From positions 62,001 to 126,000 of the forward strand of contig CAYTHO010000002.1 of NCBI GenBank assembly GCA_964437595.1: 64,000 nt of DNA, given 5' to 3'. Under the pieces are notes generated by a model that did not search any database, was not told the DNA's origin, and saw only the letters and a list, made by a program, of their open reading frames with translations. Shown piece after piece: positions 29,336 through 36,835 of the stretch; position 1 is the stretch's first letter, and each line of letters opens with the position of its first letter. The position numbers and the translations under genes were made by a program. The DNA comes from DSYU01 sp964437595 (lineage in GTDB: Bacteria; Chloroflexota; Anaerolineae; Anaerolineales; Anaerolineaceae).

Positions 29336-29767
29336 GTGCGAAAAAGAGTCTTGATCTTATGTACAGGGAATTCTTGCCGATCACAGATGGCAGAAGCAAT
29401 TGTTAACCATGATTTAAGCCATTCATGGCAGGCTTTTAGCGCAGGTACACAGCCATCTGGTTATACACACCCTCTAGCAATCAGGGCTTTAGCTGAAATC
29501 GGGATCTCCCATCAAGGGGAATCAAAGCCAGTCGACCGTTTTCGTGGAGAGAACTTTGATTGCGTGATTACCGTTTGCGACGACGCAGCCGAAAACTGCC
29601 CGGTATGGCTCGGCAAAGGAAAACGCATCCACATCGGTTTTCCTGACCCTGCAAAAGCAGAAGGTAGTGAAAATGAGAAAATGGCGATGTTTCGACAGGT
29701 ACGTGACGATATTCGTGTACGAATCATCCAATTTCTCCAAACATTCGATCCGGTAAAAAAAGTGTGA
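29336..29767 (+). CDS. arsC: Thioredoxin-coupled arsenate reductase / low-molecular-weight phosphatase family
   Basis: A 143-residue protein starting at the second of two GTG codons (29336), because GGAG at 29326-29329 is then correctly spaced; GTG 29333 is the alternative. The phosphatase loop CTGNSCRS has Cys9 and Arg15. The resolving cysteines Cys81 and Cys88 (ITVCDDAAENCP) match Cys10, Cys82 and Cys89 of Staphylococcus aureus ArsC, which uses thioredoxin to reduce arsenate to arsenite. This triple-cysteine pattern argues against a plain tyrosine phosphatase. No arsB, acr3 or arsR neighbour is present, so an arsenite exporter, if any, is elsewhere. Confidence 0.9.
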   Translation: MRKRVLILCTGNSCRSQMAEAIVNHDLSHSWQAFSAGTQPSGYTHPLAIRALAEIGISHQGESKPVDRFRGENFDCVITVCDDAAENCPVWLGKGKRIHIGFPDPAKAEGSENEKMAMFRQVRDDIRVRIIQFLQTFDPVKKV

Positions 29768-29830
29768 TCCGTACAACGCTTCCCCCCGCTCTAGTGCGCT
29801 TGTCAAAAAAAATTCAAAATAAACACAAAA

Positions 29831-29862
29831 TTTACATAATCTTCTATACAAGACTGTATAAT
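29831..29862 (+). promoter_or_regulatory. Candidate promoter with a palindrome over the -10 box, upstream of the chemoreceptor
   Basis: TTTACA (29831-29836) and TATAAT (29857-29862) are 20 bases apart. A perfect inverted repeat, TATACA-agac-TGTATA (29845-29860), overlaps the -10 box and could be an operator for a dimeric regulator. Both calls are from sequence inspection only. Confidence 0.4.
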
Positions 29863-30173
29863 TATCTTATCCCGTGTCCCGAGTAATTCGCCGACTTTTC
29901 AAAGAAGCTTCTACGCCTGGCGGATTGTAAGAGTTCTTTTACTACCCACCTGACAGCTTTATAGAAACGCTGTATTTTCATCTTTCCGGCGGGCCAGTCG
30001 CCGGGGGATCCCGGCTAAGCCTGTTGAATATGGACTGAGAGAAAGGCACTTCATTAAACCCGCTGCTGATCTTGCACTTTGTTGTCTCGTTCAGTCAGGT
30101 TTTCCTCAGCCGCCGACCTCACTAGAAAAACACATATGCTTTATCCGGGACCTTTCGTTAGGAGAATTTAGTC
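29863..30173 (+). other. Long, hairpin-rich leader before the chemoreceptor gene
   Basis: About 310 bases with no gene. Several stems can be drawn: AATTCGCC (29885-29892) with GGCGGATT (29919-29926), ACAGC (29953-29957) with GCTGT (29969-29973) followed by a T-rich run, and CCGGCG (29986-29991) with CGCCGG (29999-30004). AGGAGA at 30161-30166 is the ribosome site of the next gene. I do not recognise a known riboswitch; in particular the c-di-GMP-I core is absent. It could be an unrecognised cis-regulatory RNA or just a long leader. Confidence 0.35.
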
Positions 30174-31739
30174 ATGGAAAACAAACCACAGCCATCAGGA
30201 ACTGAGATCAGAGATGAGGAGCTGCTCCGCGCCCGTCGCGAGCATTTCGCTCTCCGCCTCAGCCGCTACATGTTGTGGTTCACGCTGCCGACCGGCATTA
30301 CTGCCATCATCATGCGGTTCATTTTTCCCCAGCTCTGGCAGCTTCTTCCAATAGCAATCCTGTTCCTGATCCTGGCGGCAAGCAGTGCCGCTTACCCGAC
30401 ATTCCAGCACCGTGGGCAACACTTACTGGGCGCCAGGTTGGTGATTGGCATCCTGGCGATATGTTGCCTGGTTGCCTATGTTCTGCTGCCAGAAGGAAGA
30501 CTGGGCGTGATCAGTTTCTTTGCGATTAATGTGTTGGCGGGTTTTCTTGCTTTGGGGAAAGCAGGCGGGCGAGCGAGCCTGGCGAGCTGTCTTGTTCTGA
30601 TAGTGATCAGCGTTCTGGCTGCAAACCATCCTCTTGCCCCCGAAGCGCTGGTGACTGACCCAACGTTCAACTTACTCCTCACCCTGAACGCAGCAGTCTT
30701 TCCTTTTGCCCTGCTCTGTTTGCTCTTGATGCATAATATGGAGGAGCAGGACAACTTCTTCGTCGCGACCAGGCGTTCCAGCCTGGAGATTGAGCGCAGA
30801 ATAGCAGCGGAGCAGGAACAGCGCCAGCGCCTGCAGCAGGCCAGCCTCGAAATCGAGCGGGGAGCGGAAACGGAAAGGGCACAGCGCAATGCCATGGCGG
30901 ATGTGTTAGACCGGGTGCGCGAAGCAATTAGTTCAATCAACAGCGCTGCCGCCGAAATCCAGGCCGCCACCACCCAACAGGCCTCCAGCGCCTCGCAGCA
31001 GTCCGCAGCCATTGCCGAGACAACCACCACAGTCGATGAAGTGCGGTCAATTACCGAACAGGTAATGGTTCGGGGCCAGGAAGCGAACAACGCTTCGCAG
31101 CAGGCCCTGGAGGTGTACGGATCTGGTCAGGCTGCGGTGCAGCAAACCATAGAGAGCATGAACCAGATCAAGACACAGGTAAGCGGCATCGCCGAGAACG
31201 TAAAGGCGCTTTCCGAACAGACCCAGAAGATCCGCGAGATCATCGCCTCTGTCAGCGACATCGCCGCTCAATCGAACATGCTGGCGCTAAACGCGGCGGT
31301 GGAGGCCGCGCGTGCCGGAGAGCAGGGGAAAGGCTTCGCCGTGGTCGCCGCGGAAGTGCGCAGTCTGGCCGAACAGTCGCAGGCGGCCACCATCCAGGTA
31401 AAGACCATCATCGACGATATCCAAAAAGCCACCAATTCCACCGTGATGGCCACCGAAGAGGGCAGCAAGGGTGTAGACCTTGGGCTGCAGTTAGTGACGC
31501 AGGCCCGCTCAGCCATTGAAACCCTTGCCGCCTCCATCAACACAAACGCCCAGGTAGCCGAACAGGCTTATCACGCTGGCCGCAATCAACAGGAGGGGAT
31601 CGAGCAAATTTCGATCGCCATGCAGAGCATCAACCAGGCTACCGTCCAGAGTCTGGTGAGTACCCGCGAGACCGAGAAAGCTGCCCAGACCTTGAGTGGG
31701 CTGGCTCGGGATCTGGCGGGTGTGCTTGAAAAAAATTAA
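30174..31739 (+). CDS. Methyl-accepting chemotaxis protein with a multi-pass membrane sensor
   Basis: A 521-residue protein. The N-terminal 200 residues have about six hydrophobic segments with almost no periplasmic domain. They are followed by a charged coiled coil (about 205-245) and a long MCP signalling domain (about 245-521) with the hairpin tip around EAARAGEQGKGFAVVAAEV, the site that contacts CheA and CheW. No HAMP domain is apparent; the coiled coil seems to replace it. The ligand may be something in the membrane or may report membrane state, but this is a guess. No che genes or flagellar genes are in the window. AGGAGA is seven bases before the ATG, after a 300-base leader. Confidence 0.93.
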   Translation: MENKPQPSGTEIRDEELLRARREHFALRLSRYMLWFTLPTGITAIIMRFIFPQLWQLLPIAILFLILAASSAAYPTFQHRGQHLLGARLVIGILAICCLVAYVLLPEGRLGVISFFAINVLAGFLALGKAGGRASLASCLVLIVISVLAANHPLAPEALVTDPTFNLLLTLNAAVFPFALLCLLLMHNMEEQDNFFVATRRSSLEIERRIAAEQEQRQRLQQASLEIERGAETERAQRNAMADVLDRVREAISSINSAAAEIQAATTQQASSASQQSAAIAETTTTVDEVRSITEQVMVRGQEANNASQQALEVYGSGQAAVQQTIESMNQIKTQVSGIAENVKALSEQTQKIREIIASVSDIAAQSNMLALNAAVEAARAGEQGKGFAVVAAEVRSLAEQSQAATIQVKTIIDDIQKATNSTVMATEEGSKGVDLGLQLVTQARSAIETLAASINTNAQVAEQAYHAGRNQQEGIEQISIAMQSINQATVQSLVSTRETEKAAQTLSGLARDLAGVLEKN

Positions 31740-31793
31740 CCGGATTGAATTCCGGGTAACAACGGTGGCCGGTTGATTGGGTCTTAAACAGGA

Positions 31794-31890
31794 GCAACCG
31801 TGAGGACTACGGTTGCATCTTAAAGAAGTTGCTTAAAAGCCGCAGTCCTCACGGCTACCTGATTTCAGTAGCCATGAGGACTGCTGTTGC
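31794..31890. repeat. Three copies of a ~21-23 bp element around a GTGAGGACT core
   Basis: Copy 1 at 31794-31816 (plus), copy 2 at 31838-31858 (minus) and copy 3 at 31868-31890 (plus) share the core G[CT][AC]GCC/ACC-[GA]TGAGGACT-[GA]CGG/CTG. Copies 1 and 2 can each fold into a small hairpin (GCAACCGT with ACGGTTGC; AGCCG with CGGCT). They lie in the 31740-31896 gap between the chemoreceptor and the convergent tRNA, and look like a dispersed intergenic repeat. Confidence 0.7.
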
Positions 31891-31896
31891 CCTGTG

Positions 31897-31971
31897 TCGG
31901 GGCGGGCGGATTCGAACCGCCGACCTCACGGACCCGAACCGTGCACTCTATCCGGACTGAGCCACGCCCCG
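31897..31971 (-). tRNA. tRNA-Pro(CGG)
   Basis: On the minus strand a complete 75-base cloverleaf can be drawn: acceptor CGGGGCG/CGCCCCG (seven pairs), D stem GCTC/GAGT, anticodon stem CACGG/CCGTG with loop TTCGGGT (anticodon CGG, reading CCG, proline), a five-base variable loop, and T stem GGCGG/CCGCC with loop TTCGAAT. The discriminator base is A. The CCA end is not encoded. Confidence 0.96.
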
Positions 31972-31981
31972 TAACGGCTTT

Positions 31982-32009
31982 ATTGTACCATCCTTCTTGA
32001 TTTTGACAA
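31982..32009 (-). promoter_or_regulatory. Promoter of tRNA-Pro
   Basis: On the minus strand TTGTCA (32009-32004) and TACAAT (31987-31982) are 16 bases apart, and the -10 box ends 10 bases before the first base of the mature tRNA. Spacing and position are standard. Confidence 0.65.
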
Positions 32010-32422
32010 GGTTCCCACAGCCACCTTCACCTGACGATCCACGCCCGCTTTCCACCCGCGCCCTTCCGCAAAATATGACGGATCGTATCGATAGAGCATT
32101 CACACCTCCAAATGTCCTGATTTCCAATCCATTCCCTGAAGATTGATTAATCCTCAAGCGGGGGATGGTCGCGCCGCCCCAAATCTGCTATCATCATCAC
32201 GCAGCCCCATCGCAGCACCTCAAATTAGTAGGGGGGCAAGTGTAGTGTAGTGTAGTGTAGTAGGCACACCTCCTACACCCCCTACCCCCCAATTGAAAAC
32301 TGCTCGAAAATAATACAAAAGTATAAGACTAGCTGCAGCCATGGGGAAGTATAATAAAGCCCGCACGCAGTAAGGTTTGAAGCCTTTGCAAATAATAGAA
32401 TAATATTCATAGGAGTGGCGAG
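32010..32422. other. Gene-free interval before ino1 with a GC-rich inverted repeat and TGTAG tandem repeat
   Basis: No convincing gene. GTAGGGGGG (32228-32236) can pair with CCCCCTAC (32278-32285). Between them is the tandem repeat TGTAG x4 (32241-32260). The minus strand of 32269-32290 has four runs of G and could form a quadruplex. A TATAAT at 32350-32355 may be the -10 box of ino1, but I see no good -35 box. AGGAG at 32411-32415 is the ino1 ribosome site. Confidence 0.5.
32241..32260. repeat. TGTAG x4 short tandem repeat
   Basis: Four exact 5-base units in the loop of the GC-rich inverted repeat 32228-32285. Its copy number could vary by slippage and change the spacing upstream of ino1. 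Confidence 0.85.
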
Positions 32423-33502
32423 ATGAGTGAAAAGAAAGTTCGGGTAGCAATCATCGGCGTAGGGAACTGTGCATCGTCTCTTGTTCAGGGCATCGAGTTC
32501 TACAAAAACGCAGCCGAGGATGACCGTGTCCCCGGTTTGATGCATGTGAATCTGGGTGGTTACCACATTCGTGATGTTGAATTTACCGCCGCGTTCGACG
32601 TGGTGGACACCAAAGTTGGGAAAGATCTCAGCGAAGCGATCTTCGCCTACCCGAACAACACCTATAAGTTTACCGATGTTCCAACGTTGAATGCGCCGGT
32701 TTACCGGGGCATGACCCACGATGGGCTCGGCAAGTACCTTTCCCAGATTGTCAAAAAAGCTCCTGGCCCAACCGATGATATTGTTCGCATTCTGCGCGAG
32801 ACCAAAACCGATGTGGTGGTCAGTTACCTTCCGGTAGGCTCAGAGATGGCAACAAAGTGGTATGCCGAACAGGTTCTGGAAGCCGGCTGCGGTATGGTTA
32901 ACTGCATTCCGGTCTTCATTGCCAGCTCGGAATATTGGGGACAGCGCTTCCGCCAGAGGGGCCTGCCCATCATTGGTGATGATATTAAAAGCCAGGTAGG
33001 CGCCACCATCGTGCACCGCGCCCTGACCAGCCTTTTCGTGGATCGCGGCGTGCGCCTGGACCGCACTTACCAGCTCAATTTTGGCGGCAATACCGATTTT
33101 CTAAACATGCTCGAACGCGAGCGGCTGGAGTCGAAGAAGATTTCCAAGACCAACGCCGTTACCAGTATGCTGCCCTACCCGCTCCCGGCGGACGATGTGC
33201 ATGTGGGCCCCAGCGACTACGTGCCCTGGCTGACCGACCGCAAGTGGTGCTATATCCGCATGGAAGGCACAACGTTTGGCGAGGTACCGCTCAACGTAGA
33301 AACCAAGCTAGAAGTATGGGATTCGCCCAACTCGGCTGGAGTAGTAATTGACGCCATTCGCTGTGTTAAGCTGGCTCTCGACCGCGGCATTTCCGGTCCA
33401 TTGATTGCCCCATCGTCTTACTTTATGAAAACACCGCCTAAACAGTTCAAAGACAGCATCGCGCGTGAAATGACTGAAGCATATATTAAAGGCGAAGAAT
33501 AG
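32423..33502 (+). CDS. ino1: myo-Inositol-1-phosphate synthase (actinobacterial/archaeal type)
   Basis: A 359-residue cytoplasmic enzyme turning glucose 6-phosphate into 1L-myo-inositol 1-phosphate with NAD. The NAD-binding start VRVAIIGVGNCASSLVQG (6-23), the QLNFGGNTDFLNM stretch with the following SKKISKTNAV lysines, and the C-terminal DSPNSAGV segment are characteristic of the short mycobacterial-type MIPS (about 360 residues), not the 500-residue eukaryotic form. AGGAG lies seven bases before the ATG. Inositol phosphate here likely feeds inositol phospholipids or other inositol solutes. The deacetylase gene starts 11 bases downstream. Confidence 0.95.
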   Translation: MSEKKVRVAIIGVGNCASSLVQGIEFYKNAAEDDRVPGLMHVNLGGYHIRDVEFTAAFDVVDTKVGKDLSEAIFAYPNNTYKFTDVPTLNAPVYRGMTHDGLGKYLSQIVKKAPGPTDDIVRILRETKTDVVVSYLPVGSEMATKWYAEQVLEAGCGMVNCIPVFIASSEYWGQRFRQRGLPIIGDDIKSQVGATIVHRALTSLFVDRGVRLDRTYQLNFGGNTDFLNMLERERLESKKISKTNAVTSMLPYPLPADDVHVGPSDYVPWLTDRKWCYIRMEGTTFGEVPLNVETKLEVWDSPNSAGVVIDAIRCVKLALDRGISGPLIAPSSYFMKTPPKQFKDSIAREMTEAYIKGEE

Positions 33503-33513
33503 GAAAGCGCTGA

Positions 33514-34851
33514 ATGCCCTGCCGCTCCCATTTGCAACAAACTTCTGACAGGTCACTAAGGACTGGCGGACAAAAAAGCTTGTGGCAAACGAGGTTTTGG
33601 AACCGCCTGAGGCGGTTCCAAAACCTTGGACGATTCCCGAGATTGAAAATCGTTACCTATCTCATCACTGCTACACTATGTGCTGCTAACTTGCTCAGCG
33701 CCTGTTCGCTCTCCCCGGCGGCGTCCGCCCCGGAGGCCAGTCCCACCCCTAACCTGGCGCTGACGGAAGCTTTTCAAAAAGCGCTGGACGAGGCCACCCG
33801 TTCGGTCCCTACGTCTACACCCACCACTACACCTACCCCGGTCCCGCCGACGCCTACAGCCACTGCAACACCTGTCCGCACGCCCCCAGCCCTTCCCGCC
33901 ATTTTCAACACCTCGTTGATCACCAAGGGCAGCACTCCGCAAATCTATGTGCAGGATACCTGCGAATATCTGAAAGCCCGCTGGGACCCCAATAACAGCG
34001 CCCCTGGCACAGTGGTTATGATCATCATGTATCATTCAGTCACCGAGGATTATAACCCGCTGGCTGCTGATGGTTCCCAAGTCCACCACTCGGATGTGGT
34101 GATGACCCTCCAGCATGCCAAAGAGGTCGACTTTGAAACCATTACCACCAACCAGCTTGCCGACTTTCTGGATCATAATGCGCGCATCCCTCGACGCTCG
34201 CTGCTCATCATTGTGGATGACCGCAAGCGCAAAGAATTTTACGAAACACATTTCGTGCCATTCTTGAAGGATTATGGCTGGTCGATAACCAATGCCTGGA
34301 TATCCGCCAAAGACACGCCCGACTACTTGTGGCAGGAAAATCAGGAAATGATTAACGCCGGCTGGGTGGACCCGCAGGCGCACGGCGTGGTGCACAACGT
34401 ACCGGCGGATTCAACCTCAACGGACGAATTCTTGCGCGGTGAGCTTTTCGGCTCTATTGAGGCCATCCAGCAACATTTTGGGCGAACGCCAGTTGGTTAT
34501 ATCTGGCCCACGGGCAGCTTCACCCCGCGCAGCGTCCAGATAGCCCGCGAGGCCGGCTACCGGGTTGGGTTCACCATCAATCCGCGCGGCCCGGTAATGT
34601 ATAACTGGATTCCGCAAGCCGAGACGGTGGACCCCAACCGGCCCAACTGGATGCCTGAAACCCCGGCTAAAGACCCGCGCCTCACCCTGCCGCGCTACTG
34701 GAGCAGTGATGCCGCTTACCGCATTGATGATGTAATTAATATCAATAAAGAAGCTGAAGCTGCAGCCGAGCAAACAAAAGCTACCGAACTGGAGTATTAC
34801 GATATTGTCTGTAAAGGAAGAATGGGGGAAATTCCAACAGCAGCGCCGTGA
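33514..34851 (+). CDS. Polysaccharide deacetylase-like lipoprotein
   Basis: From ATG 33514 (AGGAAAG at 33501-33507) the protein has 445 residues. A hydrophobic segment ends in lipobox LLSAC (Cys64), followed by a Pro/Thr-rich linker. The deacetylase (NodB) fold is seen in MIIMYHSVTED (about 170-180), IIVDDRK in place of the usual FDDG, QAHGVVHN with two His of the metal site, and YIWPTGS. These enzymes remove acetyl groups from peptidoglycan or other glycans. The long basic N-terminus before the signal peptide is unusual, and a 15-bp perfect inverted repeat lies within it. An alternative TTG start at 33643 would give a normal lipoprotein signal directly, but its ribosome site is weak. The DD pair suggests metal binding is kept. 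Confidence 0.83.
   Translation: MPCRSHLQQTSDRSLRTGGQKSLWQTRFWNRLRRFQNLGRFPRLKIVTYLITATLCAANLLSACSLSPAASAPEASPTPNLALTEAFQKALDEATRSVPTSTPTTTPTPVPPTPTATATPVRTPPALPAIFNTSLITKGSTPQIYVQDTCEYLKARWDPNNSAPGTVVMIIMYHSVTEDYNPLAADGSQVHHSDVVMTLQHAKEVDFETITTNQLADFLDHNARIPRRSLLIIVDDRKRKEFYETHFVPFLKDYGWSITNAWISAKDTPDYLWQENQEMINAGWVDPQAHGVVHNVPADSTSTDEFLRGELFGSIEAIQQHFGRTPVGYIWPTGSFTPRSVQIAREAGYRVGFTINPRGPVMYNWIPQAETVDPNRPNWMPETPAKDPRLTLPRYWSSDAAYRIDDVININKEAEAAAEQTKATELEYYDIVCKGRMGEIPTAAP
33593..33625. repeat. 15-bp perfect inverted repeat with a 3-base loop
   Basis: GGTTTTGGAACCGCC (33593-33607) and its exact complement (33611-33625) flank TGA. The flanking A and T extend it to 16 pairs. It is not followed by a T-run. 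It lies inside the annotated 5' end of the deacetylase gene and just after ino1, so it could be an intergenic repeat element, an RNA-processing site, or a barrier if translation starts at 33643. Confidence 0.8.
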
Positions 34852-34864
34852 TGCAGTCAACAGA

Positions 34865-34901
34865 ATAATGAGGGAAGTTTGGACTAACCTTCCCTCATTA
34901 T
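34865..34901 (+). terminator. Hairpin after the deacetylase gene, likely terminator
   Basis: A 13-bp perfect stem (ATAATGAGGGAAG with CTTCCCTCATTAT) and 11-base loop, 14 bases after the stop codon. The T-rich tract after it is interrupted (CAAATTTTGATT), so termination may be partial. Confidence 0.6.
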
Positions 34902-34911
34902 GACTCAAATT

Positions 34912-34942
34912 TTGATTGATCTTACTGGACCTGCGTTATAAT
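34912..34942 (+). promoter_or_regulatory. Candidate promoter for the HIT-protein gene
   Basis: TATAAT at 34937-34942 is preceded by TTGATT at 34912-34917 (19-base spacer) or TTGATC at 34916-34921 (15-base spacer). It starts 13 bases before the ATG at 34955, so any transcript would have a very short leader. Confidence 0.4.
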
Positions 34943-34954
34943 TTAACAACGAAA

Positions 34955-35302
34955 ATGACCGAAAACTGTATTTTTTGCCAGATTGTTTCCGGTACGGCGC
35001 CCGGCAATCTTATCTATCAAGATGAACAGGTGGCGGTTTTTCCCGACCGGCATCCGGCGGCCTCGGTTCACCTGCTGATTGTTCCCAAGCGCCACATTAC
35101 CTCGTTAAATCACATAACCGAGGAAGATGAAGCGCTGCTCGGGCATCTTTTGATCGTTGCACGCCGGCTGGCTGAGCAGAATAATATCAGCCAGTCTGGC
35201 TATCGTTTTGTCATCAATACCGGCGCAGATGCCGGACAGACCGTTTTCCATTTGCACGCTCACCTGATCGGTGGGCAGGTGCTTCCTGGATTAAAGCACT
35301 AA
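34955..35302 (+). CDS. HIT-family (HinT-like) nucleotide hydrolase
   Basis: A 115-residue protein starting at ATG 34955 (MTENCIFCQIVSG), which is the normal family start; a TTG at 34916 in frame is less likely. The histidine triad HLHAHL is at 99-104 (His99, His101, His103), with the N-terminal CIFC pair (Cys5, Cys8) that binds zinc in many HinT proteins. These enzymes cleave the phosphoramidate bond of AMP-lysine and similar adducts. Only 12 bases separate it from the first LysM/M23 gene, so the two are co-transcribed, though no functional link is evident. Confidence 0.93.
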   Translation: MTENCIFCQIVSGTAPGNLIYQDEQVAVFPDRHPAASVHLLIVPKRHITSLNHITEEDEALLGHLLIVARRLAEQNNISQSGYRFVINTGADAGQTVFHLHAHLIGGQVLPGLKH

Positions 35303-35314
35303 AATTGAGGAGCA

Positions 35315-36835
35315 TTGAACCGCAAACCCTTGATCGTTATTGGCATTATCTGGATAGTGCTGACACTTAGCTGCACGCGCAGCGCCAGCACTTCACAGTC
35401 CTGGCGGGTGACCTCAGTAAGCGACCAGTCTCAACCTAAAGAACAGTCGTCCACCAGCCTGCCCGTAGGTGCCCCCAGGCGCGCACCTGGCGACCCGATC
35501 CTCACCCCCACACCCGATTTGCCGCGCATCCTTCCTACCCTGGCTTCTGACCCGCAGCAGTATACCGTCCAGCCCAATGATACGCTGGGCCAGATCGCCC
35601 AGCGTTATGGGGTATCGCTGGACAGCATCGTAACAGAAAATGGCATTGAAAACCCAGACCGGTTGGAAATTGGCCAGCTCATCATCATCCCCGCGCCAGA
35701 CCCGTTGCCACCCGGCCCAGGTTTTAAAATCATTCCCGATTCTGAGCTGGTGTTCAGCCCTGGCAATCTTAACTTTGACCTGGCCGGATTTATTAAACAG
35801 TCCAAGGGGTACCTCCGCGGATACCAGGAACAACTGGACAATCGCAGTTATGATGCGGTAGGAATTATTGACCGGGTTTCAAGGGAATATTCGGTAAACC
35901 CGCGCTTGTTATTGGCGCTGCTTGAATACCGCAGTCAATGGATCACCCGGGCCACTCCGCCAGATGGATCCACCGATTACCCCATGATGGTCATCGATCT
36001 GCGCCGGAAGGGCCTGTATCGCCAGCTTGCTTGGGCGGCCAACAGCCTGAACCGCGGTTATTACCTGTGGCGCGTCAACGGCCTGGGCAGTTTTCTATTA
36101 CAAGATAACAGCGTCATCCCGGCTAACCCCACCATCAATGCCGGTACAGCCGGCGTGCAGCACCTATTCAGCGAGCTGCTGGAGGAAGAGGAATGGGTAG
36201 CTGCTGTTGGTGAGAACGGATTATTCACAACCTATGTCGAATTATTCGGTTATCCCTTCGATTTTGCTATCGAGCCGCTGGTACCCCCCGATCTCCAGCA
36301 GCCTGCCATGCAGCTTCCCTTTGAGACTGGCTTTGTCTGGGCGTACACCGGGGGCCCGCACGGCGGCTGGGGTAGCGGTTCTGGCTGGTCTGCAATTGAC
36401 TTTGCTCCTGCCGATACCCGCGGCTGCGTGCAAACCGATTATTGGGAAACGGCCGTTGCTGACGGCTTGATCGTGCGCTCTGACCTGGGCGCAGTGATCC
36501 TGGACCTGGATGGAGACGGTCTGGAGCAAACTGGCTGGTCTGTGCTTTACCTGCATGTTGAAACGCGCGACCGGATCGCCGCCGGAACACGTGTAGTGGC
36601 TGGTGATCGTATCGGTCATCCATCCTGTGAGGGGGGCGTATCAAATGGCACGCATTTGCATCTCGCCCGGCGGTATAATGGAGAATGGATCCCCGCTGAT
36701 GGAACGCTGTCATTTAATCTGGAAGGTTGGCTTTCCAAGGGGGATGGTGTTGAATATAACGGTTATCTGGTAAGAGATGGAGTAACGGTTGAAGCCATGG
36801 AAGGACGCCACCCTGAAAACCAGATCAGCCGGTAA
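35315..36835 (+). CDS. LysM and M23-like peptidase lipoprotein, copy 1 of 3
   Basis: A 506-residue protein from TTG 35315 (GAGGAG just upstream; no ATG nearby). Lipobox LTLSC (Cys20). A LysM domain (YTVQPNDTLGQIAQRYGV...) lies at about 88-132, a conserved middle region (PDSELVFSP through NPRLLLALLEYRSQW and NAGTAGVQHLF) at 140-300, and a C-terminal M23/LytM-like region at 330-480 with YLH and the metal motif THLHLA. The usual HxxxD motif keeps only the Asp (AIDFAP); a His sits further upstream in GGPHGGW. An acidic DLDGDG motif is embedded before TGW. It should be a cell-wall-binding envelope protein; whether it is an active endopeptidase is uncertain. Two paralogues follow directly. Confidence 0.87.
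   Translation: MNRKPLIVIGIIWIVLTLSCTRSASTSQSWRVTSVSDQSQPKEQSSTSLPVGAPRRAPGDPILTPTPDLPRILPTLASDPQQYTVQPNDTLGQIAQRYGVSLDSIVTENGIENPDRLEIGQLIIIPAPDPLPPGPGFKIIPDSELVFSPGNLNFDLAGFIKQSKGYLRGYQEQLDNRSYDAVGIIDRVSREYSVNPRLLLALLEYRSQWITRATPPDGSTDYPMMVIDLRRKGLYRQLAWAANSLNRGYYLWRVNGLGSFLLQDNSVIPANPTINAGTAGVQHLFSELLEEEEWVAAVGENGLFTTYVELFGYPFDFAIEPLVPPDLQQPAMQLPFETGFVWAYTGGPHGGWGSGSGWSAIDFAPADTRGCVQTDYWETAVADGLIVRSDLGAVILDLDGDGLEQTGWSVLYLHVETRDRIAAGTRVVAGDRIGHPSCEGGVSNGTHLHLARRYNGEWIPADGTLSFNLEGWLSKGDGVEYNGYLVRDGVTVEAMEGRHPENQISR

Noticed and set aside
28468..29862. A lineage-specific promoter with 20-21 base spacers (three similar TTGACA/TATAAT-like pairs)
   Set aside because: Three pairs are too few; the metH promoter (17) and tRNA promoter (16) in the same window have standard spacers.
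29881..30010. A c-di-GMP riboswitch upstream of the chemoreceptor
   Set aside because: The conserved GEMM core (GGGACGCAAAGCC-type) is not present.
32241..32260. TGTAG repeats considered as a CRISPR array or clustered operator
   Set aside because: Units are 5 bases with no spacers; it is a simple tandem repeat.
34417..34908. A 163-codon minus-strand ORF opposite the deacetylase
   Set aside because: Covers the terminator hairpin and lies antisense to conserved deacetylase motifs.
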